Notes under the pieces: generated by a model | The model's database searches: none | Seen by the model: the letters and a program-made list of their open reading frames with translations, nothing else | Told to the model about the DNA's origin: nothing | Translations under genes and position numbers: made by a program | Part shown: piece after piece, positions 1 to 11,700 of the stretch | Numbering within the stretch: the first letter of the stretch is position 1 | How the letters are laid out: the number at the start of each line of letters is the position of its first letter | Assembly (NCBI GenBank): GCA_002794735.1 | Contig: NBAZ01000027.1 | Location: forward strand, 62,001 to 126,000 | Source of the DNA: Pyrrhoderma lamaoense | Taxonomy: Eukaryota; Basidiomycota; Agaricomycetes; Hymenochaetales; Hymenochaetaceae | Length of the DNA stretch: 64,000 nucleotides | Direction: 5' to 3'

Positions 1-52
1 GTAATTGTTGTAGTTCAATGCATTAATAGATAACGAGCTAACTTTTAATTAG

Positions 53-3000
53 TATTTATCTCCTGAAAGAGCTCGTGGAAATGTTCATGACACCCGAAAG
101 TCAGACATGTGGTCACTTGGTATCACATTTTTTGAAATTCTTGTCGGACGAACGCCATTTGAGTATGTTGAAGGAGAGAAATTCACTACACCTGAAGACC
201 TTGAACGCTACTGGGCTCGAACTGTAGGAGTTTCTTCCTAAAATTTCTGTGGTTCATCAGTATTGACAATTTTGCGATAGGTTAAAGGAAAGTGGATTGG
301 TGAATGGAAGATGTCTGACGGTATTGAACGTATGATTCGAAAAATGGTCACTCCTAAGGCTGAAGTCCGTTGTTCTGCCTCCGAAGCTATGAAGGATCCG
401 TACTGGTTAGAACTCTTAGATGCGCCCTCTACCTTATCTTCTGCTACTTCTGCTAATCCGATCAAAACTCCTTCACGGACTCGCAAGCAAGATCTCAAGC
501 TCACGACTCCCTCGAATAAGGAAAACTACCGTTCGCCTAACTCATCTACTGTTTCAAGATCAGCTACTCGCCCTACAAGACGTGTAACTCCACATGGGTT
601 GCCTCCAATTGAAGGATCACCGCATACACCCCGTTCTACTACTACTCCTCGTAAGATAGTTGACTCATCTGCCTCACCGTCTTCTCGTGCGCAAAAATCT
701 CGTACTCCAATTACCCGGAAAGCTATTACTCCGCTTAATGATGAGAATAGACCCCAAGCTCTACTTCTCGCGGGCGAGTTACAGAAAAGGAATCTAGTCA
801 TGGTCGACGTGGACGTGTCCTGGCTGACACGACTTCACGGATTCGTAATATTGACAGTCCTAATAAAGCTTGTACTCCGGCAAGTATAAGGGAGAAGACG
901 AAGACAAGGCCCCTCCGGCGGCCGTAACTGCGGCGACCCGACTTGGGAGTGGTAGTTATGATAGAGTTAAGGCATTTGAGCGCTTGAAACAGCTTGAACG
1001 CCGGAAGTTCCTTGAAGAGGAGGAGGAAGAGGAAAATGGAGGATCATCGGATAAAGAGGATGAAGATGAGGATGCTAAGGATGAAATGAAGTCTACGGAA
1101 GAGGCGGTTACTGAAAGTCCAAGGTTGAAGCACAGGATGTTCCCGAGAAAGTTCAGACCGCTGCTCTCCCTCCAAAGCTTTCATCTGCTTGCATGACAAG
1201 CTACTCCGTTGGTGGACAATCTGCTGTGACAAAAGTAGATCCACACGTAAAAACACCGAAGACTGTGGGCTCTTCGTACACACTTCTATCAGATTTTAAG
1301 AGCACACTTGTTGACAGACAGCCACCGGATGATTACGTTCATGTCGAAGGTTAGTATTCGTATAAGGTATTCGGTACCTAGGTATTGCCCTTCATGCTTA
1401 TGTACTTATAGATTCTGTACCATTTGATGAACTTCCTCGCTCCGGTAATGATTCGACTCCTGGTCTTTTGAAGCATGGATTCAAAGTTTCAGTTGGTATG
1501 TCTCCTTTTTCTTATCTTCGATACAATGTTGACATAGTGAATGCGCTATGCTTTGTAATCTCAGATAAAACGTTGAATCTATACAAGACATCATTAGGGC
1601 GTATGAACGTAAGAAGGCTTCAAAGAGAGCGTCTGATGAGTTAGATCCGAATATTGCTCGACGGGAGTCTTGGGAAAATGAGTTGATCGCTCACAAGGGT
1701 ATGTATATGACGTTGCAAACGGAGTGTTTATACTTACGTTGCCTTCCGTTTTTTATCTATTTTAGCGAAAATTTCTTCGCCTATTACTCGACATTCCTTA
1801 TATCAAGAGCAAAATGAGTCTTCACTTGAGGATACAAAGATTGACCGGTTGTCTTCTTGGGTTCGTAATGTTGAACGTGAGTACACACGCGAGATCTCAT
1901 CTATAAAGGGAATGTCTTTTTGAATTATGTTGGTCATGTATATTTAGAGGTTGTTCGTGAGGCTAAGGAGGGATTGGTACCTTCAAGTGTTTCACCGGCT
2001 CCCCTTCTCCCCCGACCAGTTCACCGAGCTCAGGCTCCCCGCGTTACCCGTGTTCCTCGTACTCCTCGCAAAATCTTGAAGGCAGATCAAATCTTCCAGT
2101 CTGAGAACTCACCAATTGAATCCCCAACAGAGTCTATCCCCACTAGCAGTAAGAGGACGTTCGGAACGACTCCGAAAAGACGAGGATTAGAACTTGAGTC
2201 TGTTTTGGAGAAGTCAGCGGGTTTGTCGACGGCGGGATTAGCACCTATAAGTCCAAACAAGAGGAGAGCGACGATATCTATATCCCCGATGAAGATGATA
2301 AACTCCCTTCAGGGGTCCCCGGCGAATCGGAGGGAAAAAGCAAAATCTTCAGGAAATCTGGCGAGTATGATTAGGCCCATCAGTCCTTTGAGCCAATTAC
2401 AGAAAGAATTGGAGAAAGGTAAAGTAGATAATTTCTCTTTTTTTCTGGTATACTCAACAACATTGCTTAAAGCAGAGGAAACTCGGGCAACTCCAAATCT
2501 TTCAGAGCTCTTGGATCGTAATGTATTTATTGCCAGGACTGGTTCTACGGCTCCTGTTGATGAAGAGATTGTTGTTGCTAATCCTGCCACCACGGCCCGT
2601 ACATCTCAGCAACCCCGGCTTTCAACTTCACTAAATGTGGTTAAGGCTGCACCTGTAGCCAGCGCTCTCAGAGAGAGTAGCTCATCCCCGATGCTGAACA
2701 ATACTCCACAGAAGAAGGCTGATGGTGTTTATGATCGATTCTTGAGGTCAACAGTGAACTCTAAACGTGCTGGACGGAACTTCCAAGCTGAATTATCAAC
2801 TCCTAGTACTTCCACGAGATTTCTAGCTCCACCTTCTACTTCAAAGAAGGGTAGTCGATTATTCGGGTCCAAGCATGGACGCTCAACTAGTGAAGAGCTG
2901 GCTCGCTCGGTAGGAGCGTCCACGAGTGCTGACGACTTTGGATTTACTACCAGTATGTCGCTCTCTTTCTCTCATAGCGCATCCTTCCGCGAAGATGCAA

Positions 3001-3089
3001 GTAAGTCTGTGAACGCTGTGCGGAAAGCATTCAAGGCCATTGTGACAGGCAAGTCTGTCAGTCGAAGACAGGCGAAGGTTCATTCGTAG
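53..3089 (+). CDS. Serine/threonine protein kinase, C-terminal part (5' end outside window), with four frame breaks
   Basis: The first exon in view (53-223) encodes subdomains VIII-IX of a protein kinase: YLSPERARG (APE-like) followed by [20 protein letters not shown]. The next exon opens with GKWIGEW and ends the catalytic domain at about 405. A long, basic, Ser/Thr/Pro-rich and probably disordered tail follows, with an acidic Glu/Asp stretch near 1015-1080. Exons by splice signals and phase are 53-223, 281-1349, 1412-1495, 1565-1698, 1766-1876, 1948-2418 and 2473-3089. Bases 1-52 are the end of an intron (CTAAC then TTAG). The frame is kept only if one base is added at about 752-755 (C4), 890-892 (G3), 1114-1116 (A3) and 1567-1570 (A4). 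With these four additions every exon phase agrees, giving at least 886 residues. The kinase subfamily was not identified with confidence. The ATP-binding and catalytic-loop parts lie outside the window. Confidence 0.8.
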
Positions 3090-4014
3090 ATATTATTTGT
3101 TTTGCTGAACCTTTTCTTCCCTTGTTTTCTTCTTTTGCATATTTACACCTTTTTTGTTTCATCTTTTCATTATTCTGCACTTTCCAATGGTGTCTGTATT
3201 AGTTCCATATCATCGCCTTTTTTGTTGAGTTGGCATTAAACGGTAATTTCTTACTGGTATATATTTCACTTTTCTTCTATCTTCGGTCTATTTTTAAATC
3301 CTTGTTTTTTCTTCTTCTTTCCCCCTTTCCCCCTCCCTTACCTTTGTCTTACTCTTACGCTATCGATACTTGCTCTCACCACGCACGATTCCTGCACGAA
3401 AAGCTGATTTACGACTGCGACACTGCTTTCTACTCACGTCTTTTTTCATCTGTTATTTCTTCTCTCTCCCCCTTTTTTGCAATGTCCCTAGCTTTAGTGC
3501 CATGTTCTTTATATGTTTGTGCAACAGTTCTTTTTCTTGCACTGTTATATTTCGTACGCTCCTCTCATGACCCCTCTCACGATGACTTTGCCTTGCGAAT
3601 GTAGAGTAATGTCGTTGTAACTTATCACGAAAGCCAATGAAATTATATGAATTTTCTGGGCCGAGCCCTTAACGAAGCCGATAGCATATTGTTAAGCTGG
3701 AATCTTTTGAATTCAAGTGTCTTCATACAGTATATTACGATACGAAGTCCTAGTTCGATGTTCTTCCGACAATTGTGAAAGCTCTTCCATCGGAGATATT
3801 CCCCGGCGCTACCGAGAAGATTAGTAGTCAATCTCAATGAAAAGGAAAGCACAGGAAAGCTGCAGACTAAAAATAAAAAAGAAATCATAAGCGCTCAAGT
3901 TCTATAAAATTGATTCCCGTAAGAAGCTTTGGCATCAAAAGCTACTTAACACTTGTAAGTAAACGCTGAGCGCCCAAGCTTTGTTGACCGTAGCTGGTTG
4001 GCAACTTTCAAACT
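3090..4014. other. Intergenic region, T-rich 3' flank then promoter of the next gene
   Basis: No gene is supported here. The first ~500 bases are very T/C-rich on the plus strand, as expected for a fungal 3' UTR and terminator region. They create only low-complexity open frames rich in Phe, Leu and Ser. The last ~150 bases precede the ATG at 4015 and should hold its promoter; no clear TATA box was seen. Confidence 0.6.
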
Positions 4015-6159
4015 ATGTATGGACGGGACTTTGTAGCTGAGATGAACGAATCAAACCATATAAACAGCAGTTCTACTACCTCTATTGGTGTTACGCATAT
4101 TTCTCACAGTGAATCGAACACGAGTCCTAGTGCAACGCCGACAATCGAGAGCTCCTTCACTCCTAGCTCATCTTCTGACGCCTTCGGTCCAGATGGAATA
4201 GACATTAACAATCCATTTGCTGATATATACGTACCTCAAGCCTCGACCGGGACTACATCTCCTTTTACTCACGACTTAGAGCCGACTAACTCTGAAGCGG
4301 CTGGTGATGTCGATCATGGGGAAGTGAATGATTCCTTGCCACAGAATTTTAGTCTTGGGAGATTTGAGGAGCTGTACTCAGCATCAAGTGAATTTACAAG
4401 TGGCTTTGGTGACATAGACCATAATAACATTGTTATAAATGGAGTCCCAGTTATCGATCCCTCTGATTGGACATCATGGCACCAGCCGGAGAGCCAGTCA
4501 CGACGACGCACTCCGCATGGGCGGACAAGCCCTGAACTCCGAACTGTGCCTCGACGACGCGTATCTAATCCAAGCTTGAGCTTGTCGACGAACCAGCGCG
4601 TTGACCTCAACGTTAGGGATATGCTTCGAGAAATGATCATGTCTGCTATATTATCGGAAACTAATACAGTCGATGAGCGGATTACGTTACTGGAGGATTG
4701 TAGGTATTCTGCTATGAGCTCTGAGTTGGGCATACCATTTCGGGAGATTTTGAGTGAGAAGATGGAACCATTTGGTGTACCGGCCTTGATGTATGAGTTA
4801 ACTTCTTGTCAGCCCTTGTGGACTCGTCCACCGGACTCACTTGAAGCTGTGGCTTATCCGGACCTTGGGACTGGGCTGGAGATGGTGCAGTATTTGATAG
4901 AGAATTGGCAGGATACGCCTACTGCGGGAAACATGGGTAACTTATCTTGGATTGTCCGTACTGGGTGTTTGAAGAGGTCTGAAGAGGATAGCGGGAATAG
5001 GCTTTACCAGACTATAAGGCCCTTCATGACCGATTCTCGGTCGAAACAGGACGAGGATGCAAAGTATGAGATTATTGTTACTGCACTTGATGGTCAACGG
5101 GTTATATCTGAGGAGATTGGGTTCAAGGTTATTGTATCGCTACCGAGGGCTCGTTACTGTCTCTCTCAATTAAAGGATTTAGACAATTCAAATAGCACGA
5201 CTTCGCTACATCAGACGAATCTCGGTTTGAGCTCTCTGCAAAGAGGACGGAAGCCGTTACCTCCGGTACCGAAACCTACAAGCATTGTAGTTGAGTTCTT
5301 GGCTGCTAGGCATGCTTGGAGGCTTAAGCTTGGTAGGAACTCTTTGGAATTGGAACTCGTCGATGGGCCTTCTGGATACTTACAAGTTGAAGAAGGTGAT
5401 TATCCCCGCTTTATAGCGCCATTGAAGGTTGATGCTGTTGTCGAGGTTGTTGGGTCTCAAGCTGATAATGAATCAACTACCTCGTCTGCTCCTCAGACGC
5501 AAAACAAGTTCTTCCTACCTCGAGCGGAGTTGAAACCTTTGTCTGTTTCTGGTAGAGGGGCACATAGCACGAGGTTAAGCTCGTGCTTTTATGCTGCACC
5601 GGACGAACGAAATGCGATCTATGGATTTGATGATCCTAGACTTTTACAAGACGATGGAACACTGTTACTGGAAATTTGTGTCAGGCTTGGCTCTTACCCT
5701 CATACCCATCCCCCGTCTCCATCACCTCTACCTTTGGATCTGACCTTTGGCCCAGAACTTCTTTCTCAATACAAGTTAATGGAGGCTGAGAGAAAGGAGA
5801 AGGAAGAGAAGGTGCACAAAACATTAATGCCCCTGCCGCAGGTCATATCTACTACTGGCATCAATGTTACTAATCAGACTCGGTATTCTGCTAGGAATAG
5901 TGAGGAGTCTGTTAAAAACGATGTTCCACCAGATGCCGGTCCTATAAATACGCATAGACTGGACCAAATAGATGATGATTATGATGATTTGTATATCAGT
6001 TCTGATGGCGAGAATAATACTAGCCGTGATCAGCACAATAAAGGAGAGGATTTAGATGACTGGGAAGAAGTGAGTACCATGGACGAGTTGAGCGACAATG
6101 AGAATAAAGATGGGACGTGGGTGAAGGCAGGCTGGGAGGGAAAGCAAAAGGAGGTGTAA
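4015..6159 (+). CDS. Hypothetical protein, 714 aa, single exon
   Basis: This is an uninterrupted 714-codon frame, unusual among intron-rich neighbours. Residues 1 to ~165 are Ser/Thr/Asn-rich and look disordered, ending in an Arg-rich stretch (SRRRTPHGR). Residues ~185-330 look folded and mostly helical, with motifs such as DMLREMIMSAIL and FGVPALMYELTS. Residues ~345-540 have a beta-rich pattern, with KYEIIVTALDGQR followed by GFKVIVSLPRARY. The C-terminus (~650-714) is strongly acidic (DDDYDDLYISSDGE) and ends in a short mixed-charge tail. I do not recognise the family. The start could also be the second Met at 4042. Composition suggests a soluble cytosolic or nuclear protein without signal peptide or membrane segment. 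It is convergent with FEN1, 275 bases away. Confidence 0.75.
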   Translation: MYGRDFVAEMNESNHINSSSTTSIGVTHISHSESNTSPSATPTIESSFTPSSSSDAFGPDGIDINNPFADIYVPQASTGTTSPFTHDLEPTNSEAAGDVDHGEVNDSLPQNFSLGRFEELYSASSEFTSGFGDIDHNNIVINGVPVIDPSDWTSWHQPESQSRRRTPHGRTSPELRTVPRRRVSNPSLSLSTNQRVDLNVRDMLREMIMSAILSETNTVDERITLLEDCRYSAMSSELGIPFREILSEKMEPFGVPALMYELTSCQPLWTRPPDSLEAVAYPDLGTGLEMVQYLIENWQDTPTAGNMGNLSWIVRTGCLKRSEEDSGNRLYQTIRPFMTDSRSKQDEDAKYEIIVTALDGQRVISEEIGFKVIVSLPRARYCLSQLKDLDNSNSTTSLHQTNLGLSSLQRGRKPLPPVPKPTSIVVEFLAARHAWRLKLGRNSLELELVDGPSGYLQVEEGDYPRFIAPLKVDAVVEVVGSQADNESTTSSAPQTQNKFFLPRAELKPLSVSGRGAHSTRLSSCFYAAPDERNAIYGFDDPRLLQDDGTLLLEICVRLGSYPHTHPPSPSPLPLDLTFGPELLSQYKLMEAERKEKEEKVHKTLMPLPQVISTTGINVTNQTRYSARNSEESVKNDVPPDAGPINTHRLDQIDDDYDDLYISSDGENNTSRDQHNKGEDLDDWEEVSTMDELSDNENKDGTWVKAGWEGKQKEV

Positions 6160-6434
6160 TTCATCATTCACCAATACTTTCTGAACGCATATAAAGCTTA
6201 GTTTTACATTTGAACTTCTTGTTTTCTGGTTGTTTTCCTTTTTCTGGTGTAATTGCTCTTAACTTGTTGCCGTTGTGCTTTGTTTGTTTTTTGTATTATC
6301 CTGCGAAACTATAGTCCATAAAATGAATGATGTATAGTAGCTTTACATGTTTGTACCCAAGGATATATATATGTTACAGAATAGACTAGTAAGTGAAGGG
6401 ATAGATAGTATTCGGGTATAGCATCAGCTGATAT

Positions 6435-8156
6435 TTACTTGTTTTTCTTCTTCTTACTCGACGAGGCGTCTTTCTCATCGGCCTATCAATTTATCACGGG
6501 AGTCAGCATAGGTAAGAACTGACGAATCAGTTCCACACACCTTCCTCTTAGAACCTTTTCCCTTGCCTTTTGCGGCTTCTTTTTCTGCTGGCTTTTGCGA
6601 CACAGTAAAAAATCCATCTAATCGCCCTTGTTGCTTGGCATTCAAAAACTTTGTTAGCTTTTCAGCTCCTTTGCGTACACGTTCCTCACTGTAAAAATGA
6701 CAAAGTTCATAGATCATGGAATATTTCAAAAAGTGTGGGACATACTTGAACCCTTTCTCGACAACAAGAAATTGGACAAGACCGTCAACATCCGGAGCTT
6801 TCCAGTCGAGCTACATGTAAATTTTTTAAGTTTCTGACGACTATAAAGAGGCATGCGGGAGTTCTCGTACCTCGACGTCCTTCGCAGGAATGACATCAGG
6901 CTTCTCGAATATCTTTTTCGCTTCTTCCCAAGGCCATTCCTCTGGTATTTGAACACCCCCTTTTTTCTTTTTTCCTTCTTCGGCAGTTTCTTCCTTTAGT
7001 GCTGCCCTGTTTATGTAAGGTGTTCAGATCTAGTAAAATATTTGTGGGTAGTAAAAAATTGAATCGTATCTTACTTTTCGCGAAGGTGCTCAAGAACTGA
7101 GCCCAAGTCCCCATGTTCACGAATGAGCTTAAGAGCGGATTTAGGACCGACACCCTTTATAGGTTCAAGATAATCACATCCAAGAAGGATACATAAATCA
7201 ATGAACTAAAGGCAATGCTGAGCCCAGATTATGATGAATAGTGAAGCATGTAAAACTGACTTGAGACATATTCATCTCTAGCCCGTCTAGAGCTTTTTGA
7301 AGATTAATTTCGCTGATGGGTTGCTTCTTTGCTTCAGAGAAAGTGAGGTGTCGATAGAGAATCGGCGTTGAGAAGGTCAACGTATCCATATCCTCTGAGC
7401 CTGCAGCATAGACCTGAGTTTCCACTATAAGAATAACTTAATGGAACCGTAGGGAACTATTGTATGCATACCTTGCCGCCTCGAGCAAGCTCTGCGCATT
7501 GTGCTTCTGCTTCTGATGGTGCCTTGACATTACAATGAGACCTGATCAGTGATGCAGATAAAAGGGCTCTACTCACAATGACAACGGGAATACCCATAAG
7601 TTTTAGCAACCTTCGACACTCTTCATTATGCTCTCGGGTGACTTTAACTTGTCTCCGAGTAAAGCGTTCCATATCTTCCACTGTGCCTACCTCTTTCGCT
7701 TCTTCGCCCTCTTCCTTTGCCTCTTCTCGTCTCTCAAATCTCTTTGCGAGCTACAGTGCAAGTAGTCAGCATGTATTGTAGTAAAAGGAGCTATCAAGTG
7801 GGACTAACAACGCCAGATTTGAGTTCTGGAGGTTTCCCATCAAAAACATAAGCTGGTTTAATCCCATTCTCCACAATTCGTATGGTCCGATAAAAGAAGC
7901 CCATTAGATGACTTGTCGTTTCTCCATGTTCATTCGTGAGCATTTCTCCATCTCGTTGCCTCACGGCAATAAGGAATTGATATATTGACATGGACGCGTC
8001 TATGGCGACTTTGCGTCCAAAGAGTGTTTTAATTTCATGTTCCTTGAATCTCAATGTTAATTTGAGTATCTGCGTAATTTCTGTTTAAGCTCTGCTTACA
8101 GCGATGGCTCTTGGCGCATGCTCTGAGATGAGAGCGGTGAGACCTTTGATACCCAT
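6435..8156 (-). CDS. fen1: Flap endonuclease 1 (FEN1/Rad27)
   Basis: FEN1 removes 5' flaps during Okazaki-fragment maturation and long-patch base excision repair, working with PCNA in the nucleus. Ten exons fit in phase: 8156-8100, 8042-7809, 7750-7577, 7522-7472, 7413-7261, 7205-7075, 7006-6871, 6810-6746, 6688-6541 and 6482-6435, giving 398 aa, close to the usual 380-390. The protein starts MGIKGL, as required because the mature N-terminal Gly lies at the active site. Metal-binding acidic residues are visible in VAIDASM (Asp34), [26 protein letters not shown] and [12 protein letters not shown] (H2TH region). QGRLDGFF is the PCNA-binding PIP box. The last exon adds a Lys-rich nuclear-localisation tail (SSSKKKKNK). 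Reading through the last introns would give a false C-terminus. Two ACGCGT boxes lie just upstream. Confidence 0.95.
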
Positions 8157-8736
8157 GATGAACTGTACACAGTGCTGTGGAACCTGTGGATGTGTGGAAG
8201 AACCAAGATGCGCTACGCGTTTATAATAACGCGTGACGTAACGCAAACTTATGTGAAATTCCACGATGACGGGTGAAAAAAGCTCTATAGAGACCCGACA
8301 AGTTGATATCAAGTGAAAGAAGCTGTTATTAACGCCTTTATATGATGAATATAATCATTATGAGACCCTTGGAGACCCTTGTCACATAGTGAAATGAAAA
8401 TGAAAGGTCAGAGATTAGATTTCTCTCTAGGAAGGAGAGTTTATTCGCATATATTATCGCGCAAATCAAAGCTTCTTATATGGATTATGTCAAACCATTT
8501 TATACAAGAATATTTTGGAAGAAAAATGGATAAGATTGACCTTCTTTGTTCTTGTTTACCAATCTTAACAATGAAGTGACCACATGTGTCACTCATCACG
8601 GTTATGTCACATGCTCCTTTAGCCGGGGTGGTTGTAGCCTAAGTCACTAACTCTTAAACTTCTCACTCTACCTTATTGCTCGCAACGGTGCTGGCGACAC
8701 TGTTGTGCAGCCGACCACATATACTTGCCCAAGACA
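8157..8736. promoter_or_regulatory. Divergent promoter between FEN1 and the Mlp/TPR gene
   Basis: These 580 bases separate two head-to-head start codons, so both promoters must lie here. The FEN1-proximal part holds paired ACGCGT boxes. The middle is A/T-rich, with a stretch at 8380-8580 that is open only by chance. The TPR-proximal part is C/T-rich. No further conserved element was recognised. Confidence 0.65.
8215..8234. promoter_or_regulatory. Two MluI cell-cycle box (MCB) elements, ACGCGT
   Basis: ACGCGT occurs at 8215-8220 and again at 8229-8234, that is 59 and 73 bases upstream of the FEN1 start codon. The element is palindromic, so strand is neutral. In yeasts ACGCGT is bound by MBF (Mbp1/Swi6, or Cdc10-Res) and drives G1/S transcription of DNA-replication genes. 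Binding here is inferred from the motif, the pairing and the downstream gene. Confidence 0.6.
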
Positions 8737-11700
8737 ATGCCCCCTCGGCGTAAAGCTAAGAAAGTCGCTCCTATTGAGGGTGATGGTGACGACAATGCGT
8801 CAACACGTTCCACACCCCCTCCCGCGACATTTCCACTTGGCGCTCTTTTACACGATGTAAACATCGCCGCCCTTTCTCAGTACTTCCCTGATGCAAACTT
8901 TGAGAACCCTACACAAGCTCTTGTAATACAATGCTATAAGTTTATCCTCAATCAGGCTGAACAGCTCGATGGACGAACACGAGAGTTGGAGGAGTTACAG
9001 GCCGAATCAGAAAGAAAAGATATTGAGCTAGATCAGGCATTCCAAGATAAGGAAAATGCAGTGCGAGACTTAGAAGTTAATATCGAAAATGTTCGAGACG
9101 AGCTGGACAAAATTAAGTCTGAAAAAGATGAATTAGGTATTTTTTCTCCCTATTTTCTCATATCATAAAAAAATCTCAACTTCACTATCTAATCATAGCC
9201 AAATCGCGTGAAGCTTTGCAAGCTGAGCTCTCCTCTGTAAGTAGCTCTCAGACGAACTCTTCTCAGGAAATGGCAGAGTTGAGGAAGAAGGTTGAAGAGG
9301 TGGAGAAGGAGAAAAGGGATCTACTCGGCGTTGTCAGTCGGTTAGAAGAGGACGTAGCGGAACGGGACGAGGAAATTTCCAGCTTGCGCGAGAGCCTCAA
9401 GGCATCTAGAAAGGAGATGCAAGAATTGGAATCAAGTATCCGGGACATTCGAGCATCAGAGCGTTCTACTGCTGTATGTCGGAGCAATTCTTATCAACTA
9501 CCTGGCTAATTATCGACTAACTTCTTCTTATCTTTTCAGTTCCGGGTAGAAACACTGTCTCATCAACTGCAACTTGAAAAAGATGAGAAAGAACGGCTCA
9601 ATGCTGAGTTGTCTAAGAAGTCTGAAGAATTCTCCATACATCGTAGGGAGAAACATGCTGAGATCATTCAATTGCAATCCGAACTCGATTCCTTGAAGCA
9701 AACGCACAATCAGACCCAAAATACCCTACGTTCTTTGCAATCTTCTCACAGTTCTCAGGCGCATCAACTATCCCAAGCGTTACAAAAGGTTCAAGACCTC
9801 ACAAGTCAATTAGCAGATCAGGATGCTAAGTACCAAAGTGAGGCTGCCAGCCTTCATCGTCTGGTTCGTATGCTGGAGGAACGTGAGAACCAAGCGAAGG
9901 AACTGGTTGCAGGCATCGAACGAGAGTGGAATGGAGTTGGAGAGAAAGCTGCAGCAAGTGTGCAAGAGCTGCGAGAGGACTTAGAGAAAGAAAGGCAGAG
10001 GTCCAAAGAGCTTGAAAACGAACTTGAGGATTTGCGCACTGTCTTAGAGCAAGTCAACAGAGGCGAACTTCCTATTCCTAATACCGTTTCATCCGGCGTA
10101 CATGCTTCATCGGATAGTCTATCCGGTTTGAGTCCTGGTCTTGCCATGGTCAACCGCGCACAGAAGAGTGGCAAGTCCTTCACTGAAGTCTACGCTGAGT
10201 ATGTGAAGATGCAAGGTGAACTCGCAACGAAATCGCTTGAAATTGACAGACTCGACCGCACACTAACTGATGTTCTCAATGAGCTCGAGGAAAGAGTGAG
10301 TATCTATAATATATATTGGTTTGTAATCTGGGCTCTAATCACTACTACAAGGCACCCGCACTTGCACAACAGAAAGTAGATCTTGAACGAGCTCATGCCG
10401 AATCTCAACAACTTGCTGTTCAGCTCTCCCAAGCACTTGCAGATCGCGAAGCCAGTCTCATAAGGGCTCGCGAGAGCGATCAAAAATGCGCAAGCCTGGA
10501 AAAAGTGAATGATCTATTGGAAAAACAGCTCACAGACTTAGGTGCCCAGTTGAAGGTAGTACTTAAGGAACTGGGTCGTTTACACGACGCCACCTTACCT
10601 TCTGATGAAGATATGCAAGATATCGCTCCTACTCCTAATATCGATCAACTTATTACAAATAACCTTGTCCTGTATCGCTCTATCCCGGAGTTACAAGAAC
10701 AGAACCAGAAACTGCTACGCTGTATCCGTGAACTCGGGGCCCGTATGGTTGCTGAGGAAAAGGATTACAAGGAACGTTTGGATCAGGAACAAAATGAGGC
10801 TATTGCGGAAGCTCACAATGCAATGCAAGTCCTTAGCACGCAATTGGAAAGTGAGCGTAAAGCGAATCAATTGAAGTTGGATGCTATCAACAAAGAACGT
10901 GATACCCTGAGGACAATGCTTGCGAGATATGAGCGTATGGGTGGATTAGTATCTGATGGCTCAGTATCCCAGCCTGTAAACGGTCATATCCAAGAGCCAA
11001 ACGAATTGGAGAAGGAGTTGGAAGAAGTCAGAAATAACTTCGAAACTTATCGAAAGGAAATGGGCATCGACTCAGTCAAATTACGCGAGGAAGTTGCGCA
11101 ATATCAAAAAGAGACCAACCAGTTGAATGCTGCTCTTGCTAAGGCGAACGCAAAGATTGAATACTTGAATGGTATGATAACTATATCCCCTAATATACAA
11201 ATCGTTGATCAAATCTTAATATACTACAGAGCGATATCGTATGGTTCAAGACCAACACTCTATGCATGAGCGCGAAATTCAGAACCTGCAGAACCGGAAT
11301 CAGCAACTACAGGATCAATGTACACGTCTTGAAATTTCTTGTAACCATGCTACCGAAGAACTCGCATCTGCAAACAATCAAATTGAGCGCTTACGCAATG
11401 AGAATTCTAACCTTCGTGCGGAGAAGAAGATATGGGAAAATGTACAAGGACGTCTACTGGAGGAGAATAAGCTTTTGTCTGTAGAGCGATCACGTATGGC
11501 AGATCTGATAGGCAATGTGCAGAAAATGCATAACGATATCGATAATGCTAATGAGAGCGACAGAAGGCGACTAGAGACTCAAGTGCAGGCTTTGGAGTCA
11601 CAGGCTCAGGATCTTCGATCACAGCTCACTCGTGAAAGAGATTCGCTTCGTCAAAGCTCTCTACAAAAAGACATCGAGATTCAGGAACTACGTACAAAGG

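Noticed and set aside
1114..1124. Tiny intron to explain the frame change in the kinase tail
   Set aside because: GT..AG there would give an 11-nt intron, too short to be spliced; one missing base explains it.
870..1196. Separate acidic protein starting near 870
   Set aside because: The frame begins just after stops and has no ATG start; it is the middle of the kinase tail seen after a frame break.
2419..2472. Reading 18 extra residues in the kinase tail
   Set aside because: GTAAAG..TTAAAG with a CTCAAC branch point marks a 54-nt in-frame intron; joining gives [10 protein letters not shown].
3230..3604. Phe/Leu/Ser-rich frame that looks like a membrane protein
   Set aside because: It lies in a T/C-rich 3' flank, and any frame of such sequence looks hydrophobic.
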